A stretch of DNA of 41,070 nt, from assembly GCA_022508265.1 (NCBI GenBank), contig JAFLVP010000014.1, forward strand, positions 1 through 41,070, given 5' to 3'. The position numbers and the translations under genes were made by a program. Under the pieces are notes generated by a model. It saw nothing but the letters and a program-made list of their open reading frames with translations. It did not search any database and was not told the origin of the DNA. The DNA comes from Clostridiales bacterium. Lineage in GTDB: Bacteria > Bacillota > Clostridia > Christensenellales > Borkfalkiaceae. Below, piece by piece: positions 40,242 through 41,070 of the stretch; the stretch's first letter is position 1; the number at the start of each line of letters is the position of its first letter.

Positions 40242-41070
40242 ATGGCGCTTTTTGAAAGCTATGAAAGACGCGAAGCTAAAATTTTAGGCGTACTTAAACA
40301 GTACGGTATTAAAACTATCGAAGAGTGTAAAGATATTACCCTTGCAAAGGGAATCGACGTAGATAAAATCGTTCGCGGCACGCAGCCTATCTGCTTTGAA
40401 AACGCAGTCTGGGCTTACACCGTCGGCGCGGCTATCGCCATTAAAAGCGGCGCTAAAAAGGCTAATCAGGCGGCAGAACTCATTGGCGTCGGACTTCAAA
40501 GCTTCTGCATCCCCGGTTCGGTTGCGGAAAACAGAAAGGTAGGTTTAGGTCACGGCAACCTCGGCGCTATGCTCCTCTCCGAGGAGACCGACTGCTTCTG
40601 CTTCCTCGCAGGTCACGAATCCTTCGCGGCGGCAGAGGGTGCAATTAAGATTGCTGAAAACGCCAATAAGGTTCGCACAAAGCCCTTGAGAGTTATTTTA
40701 AACGGTCTCGGCAAGGACGCGGCTTATATCATTTCGAGAATTAACGGCTTCACCTATTGCAAGACGGTGTTCGACCCCTACACCGAGACGGTTAAGGTTA
40801 CGGACAGCGTCGCGTTCTCCGACGGTCCCCGCGCTAAAGTAAGATGCTACGGCGCAGACAATGTTCCCGAAGGCGTTGCAATTATGAAGCTCGAAAATGT
40901 TTCCGTATCCATTACGGGCAACTCCACCAACCCCACAAGGTTCCAGCACCCCGTTGCAGGCACCTATAAAAAATGGTGCGTTGAGAACGGCGTGAAGTAC
41001 TTCTCGGTAGCAAGCGGCGGCGGCACGGGCAGAACCCTCCACCCCGACAACATGGCGGCAGGTCCTTCCT
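40242..41070 (+). CDS. GGGtGRT family protein, 3' end beyond the window
   Basis: At least 276 residues are visible. The eponymous motif SGGGTGRTLHPDNMAAGPS lies at the end of the visible part, and the start MALFESYERREAKILGVLKQYG is typical. Other segments include GHGNLGAMLLSEETDCFCFLAGHESFAAAEGAIK. The family has no assigned biochemical function; its constant pairing with a scaffold-like protein suggests a role linked to iron-sulfur or another cofactor. AAGGAGG lies 8 nt before the ATG, and the gene is coupled to the one before it. It is cut by the window end. Confidence 0.88.
   Translation, partial: MALFESYERREAKILGVLKQYGIKTIEECKDITLAKGIDVDKIVRGTQPICFENAVWAYTVGAAIAIKSGAKKANQAAELIGVGLQSFCIPGSVAENRKVGLGHGNLGAMLLSEETDCFCFLAGHESFAAAEGAIKIAENANKVRTKPLRVILNGLGKDAAYIISRINGFTYCKTVFDPYTETVKVTDSVAFSDGPRAKVRCYGADNVPEGVAIMKLENVSVSITGNSTNPTRFQHPVAGTYKKWCVENGVKYFSVASGGGTGRTLHPDNMAAGPS

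Overview
The window looks like a chromosomal piece from a spore-forming Bacillota of class Clostridia. GC appears to be in the mid-40s by eye, and an uncultured gut lineage is likely, but the sequence alone does not fix family or genus. The reasons are marker genes: yabP-yabQ-divIC, a sigH-type sigma factor downstream of mrnC-rlmB, mcsA-mcsB-clpC, spoVB- and cwlD-like sporulation genes, typical SigA promoters (TTGNNN-N17-TATAAT, often with TGG before the -10), and a scaffold/GGGtGRT pair seen mostly in anaerobic Clostridia. No phage, transposase, CRISPR array or resistance island was found. Most genes are housekeeping genes.

Layout. 1-54: 5' part of tRNA-Thr(CGT), minus strand. 189-1626: a membrane-anchored unknown and a polysaccharide deacetylase. 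1678-4159 (minus): a small membrane protein, a metallophosphoesterase, a Cys-containing coat-like protein and a LysM-like protein. 4229-5725: SpoVB-like flippase. 5757-6487 (minus): a two-gene TSUP transporter. 6709-11121: a 1470-residue lipoprotein-like surface protein. 11213-13445 (minus): an RsmF-type methyltransferase and a DEDDh exonuclease. 13540-14232: unknown. 14269-15558 (minus): serS. 15738-18614: P-type ATPase. 18927-23501 (minus): gyrB-gyrA. 23630-23785: a 51-residue Cys-rich protein. 23818-34298: a long minus-strand array, mrnC-rlmB-sigH-dnaX-ybaB-recR-gpsA-typA-yabP-yabQ-divIC-ppx-M50 protease. 34357-35049: CwlD-like amidase. 35275-39294 (minus): mcsA-mcsB-clpC. 39515-41070: scaffold protein and GGGtGRT protein, the latter cut by the window end.

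The genes group into three themes: information processing (gyrase, DnaX/YbaB/RecR, SerS, RsmF, RlmB, Mini-III, TypA), sporulation and envelope (SigH, YabP/YabQ/DivIC, SpoVB, CwlD, coat-like and LysM proteins, deacetylase), and protein quality control (McsA/McsB/ClpC, M50 protease).

The least ordinary content is between the genes. A modular hairpin element occurs in two near-complete copies of about 180-195 bp (18621-18797 plus strand, 29938-30131 minus strand). Their stems differ by compensatory changes while a 10-nt loop, CTATTCTGCG, stays constant. The same 5' hairpin appears alone at 872, 5727 and 18819, and the 3' hairpin alone in the mcsA leader at 39327. Four of the five 5' hairpins begin within about 7 nt of a stop codon, on the gene's own strand. 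A second element of 276 bp, bounded by perfect 20-bp inverted repeats, separates rlmB from sigH and supplies the last codons of rlmB. A third short repeat follows dnaX and recR. Several transcription units also have a -10 box 6-12 nt upstream of the start codon and no Shine-Dalgarno sequence, which suggests leaderless mRNAs.
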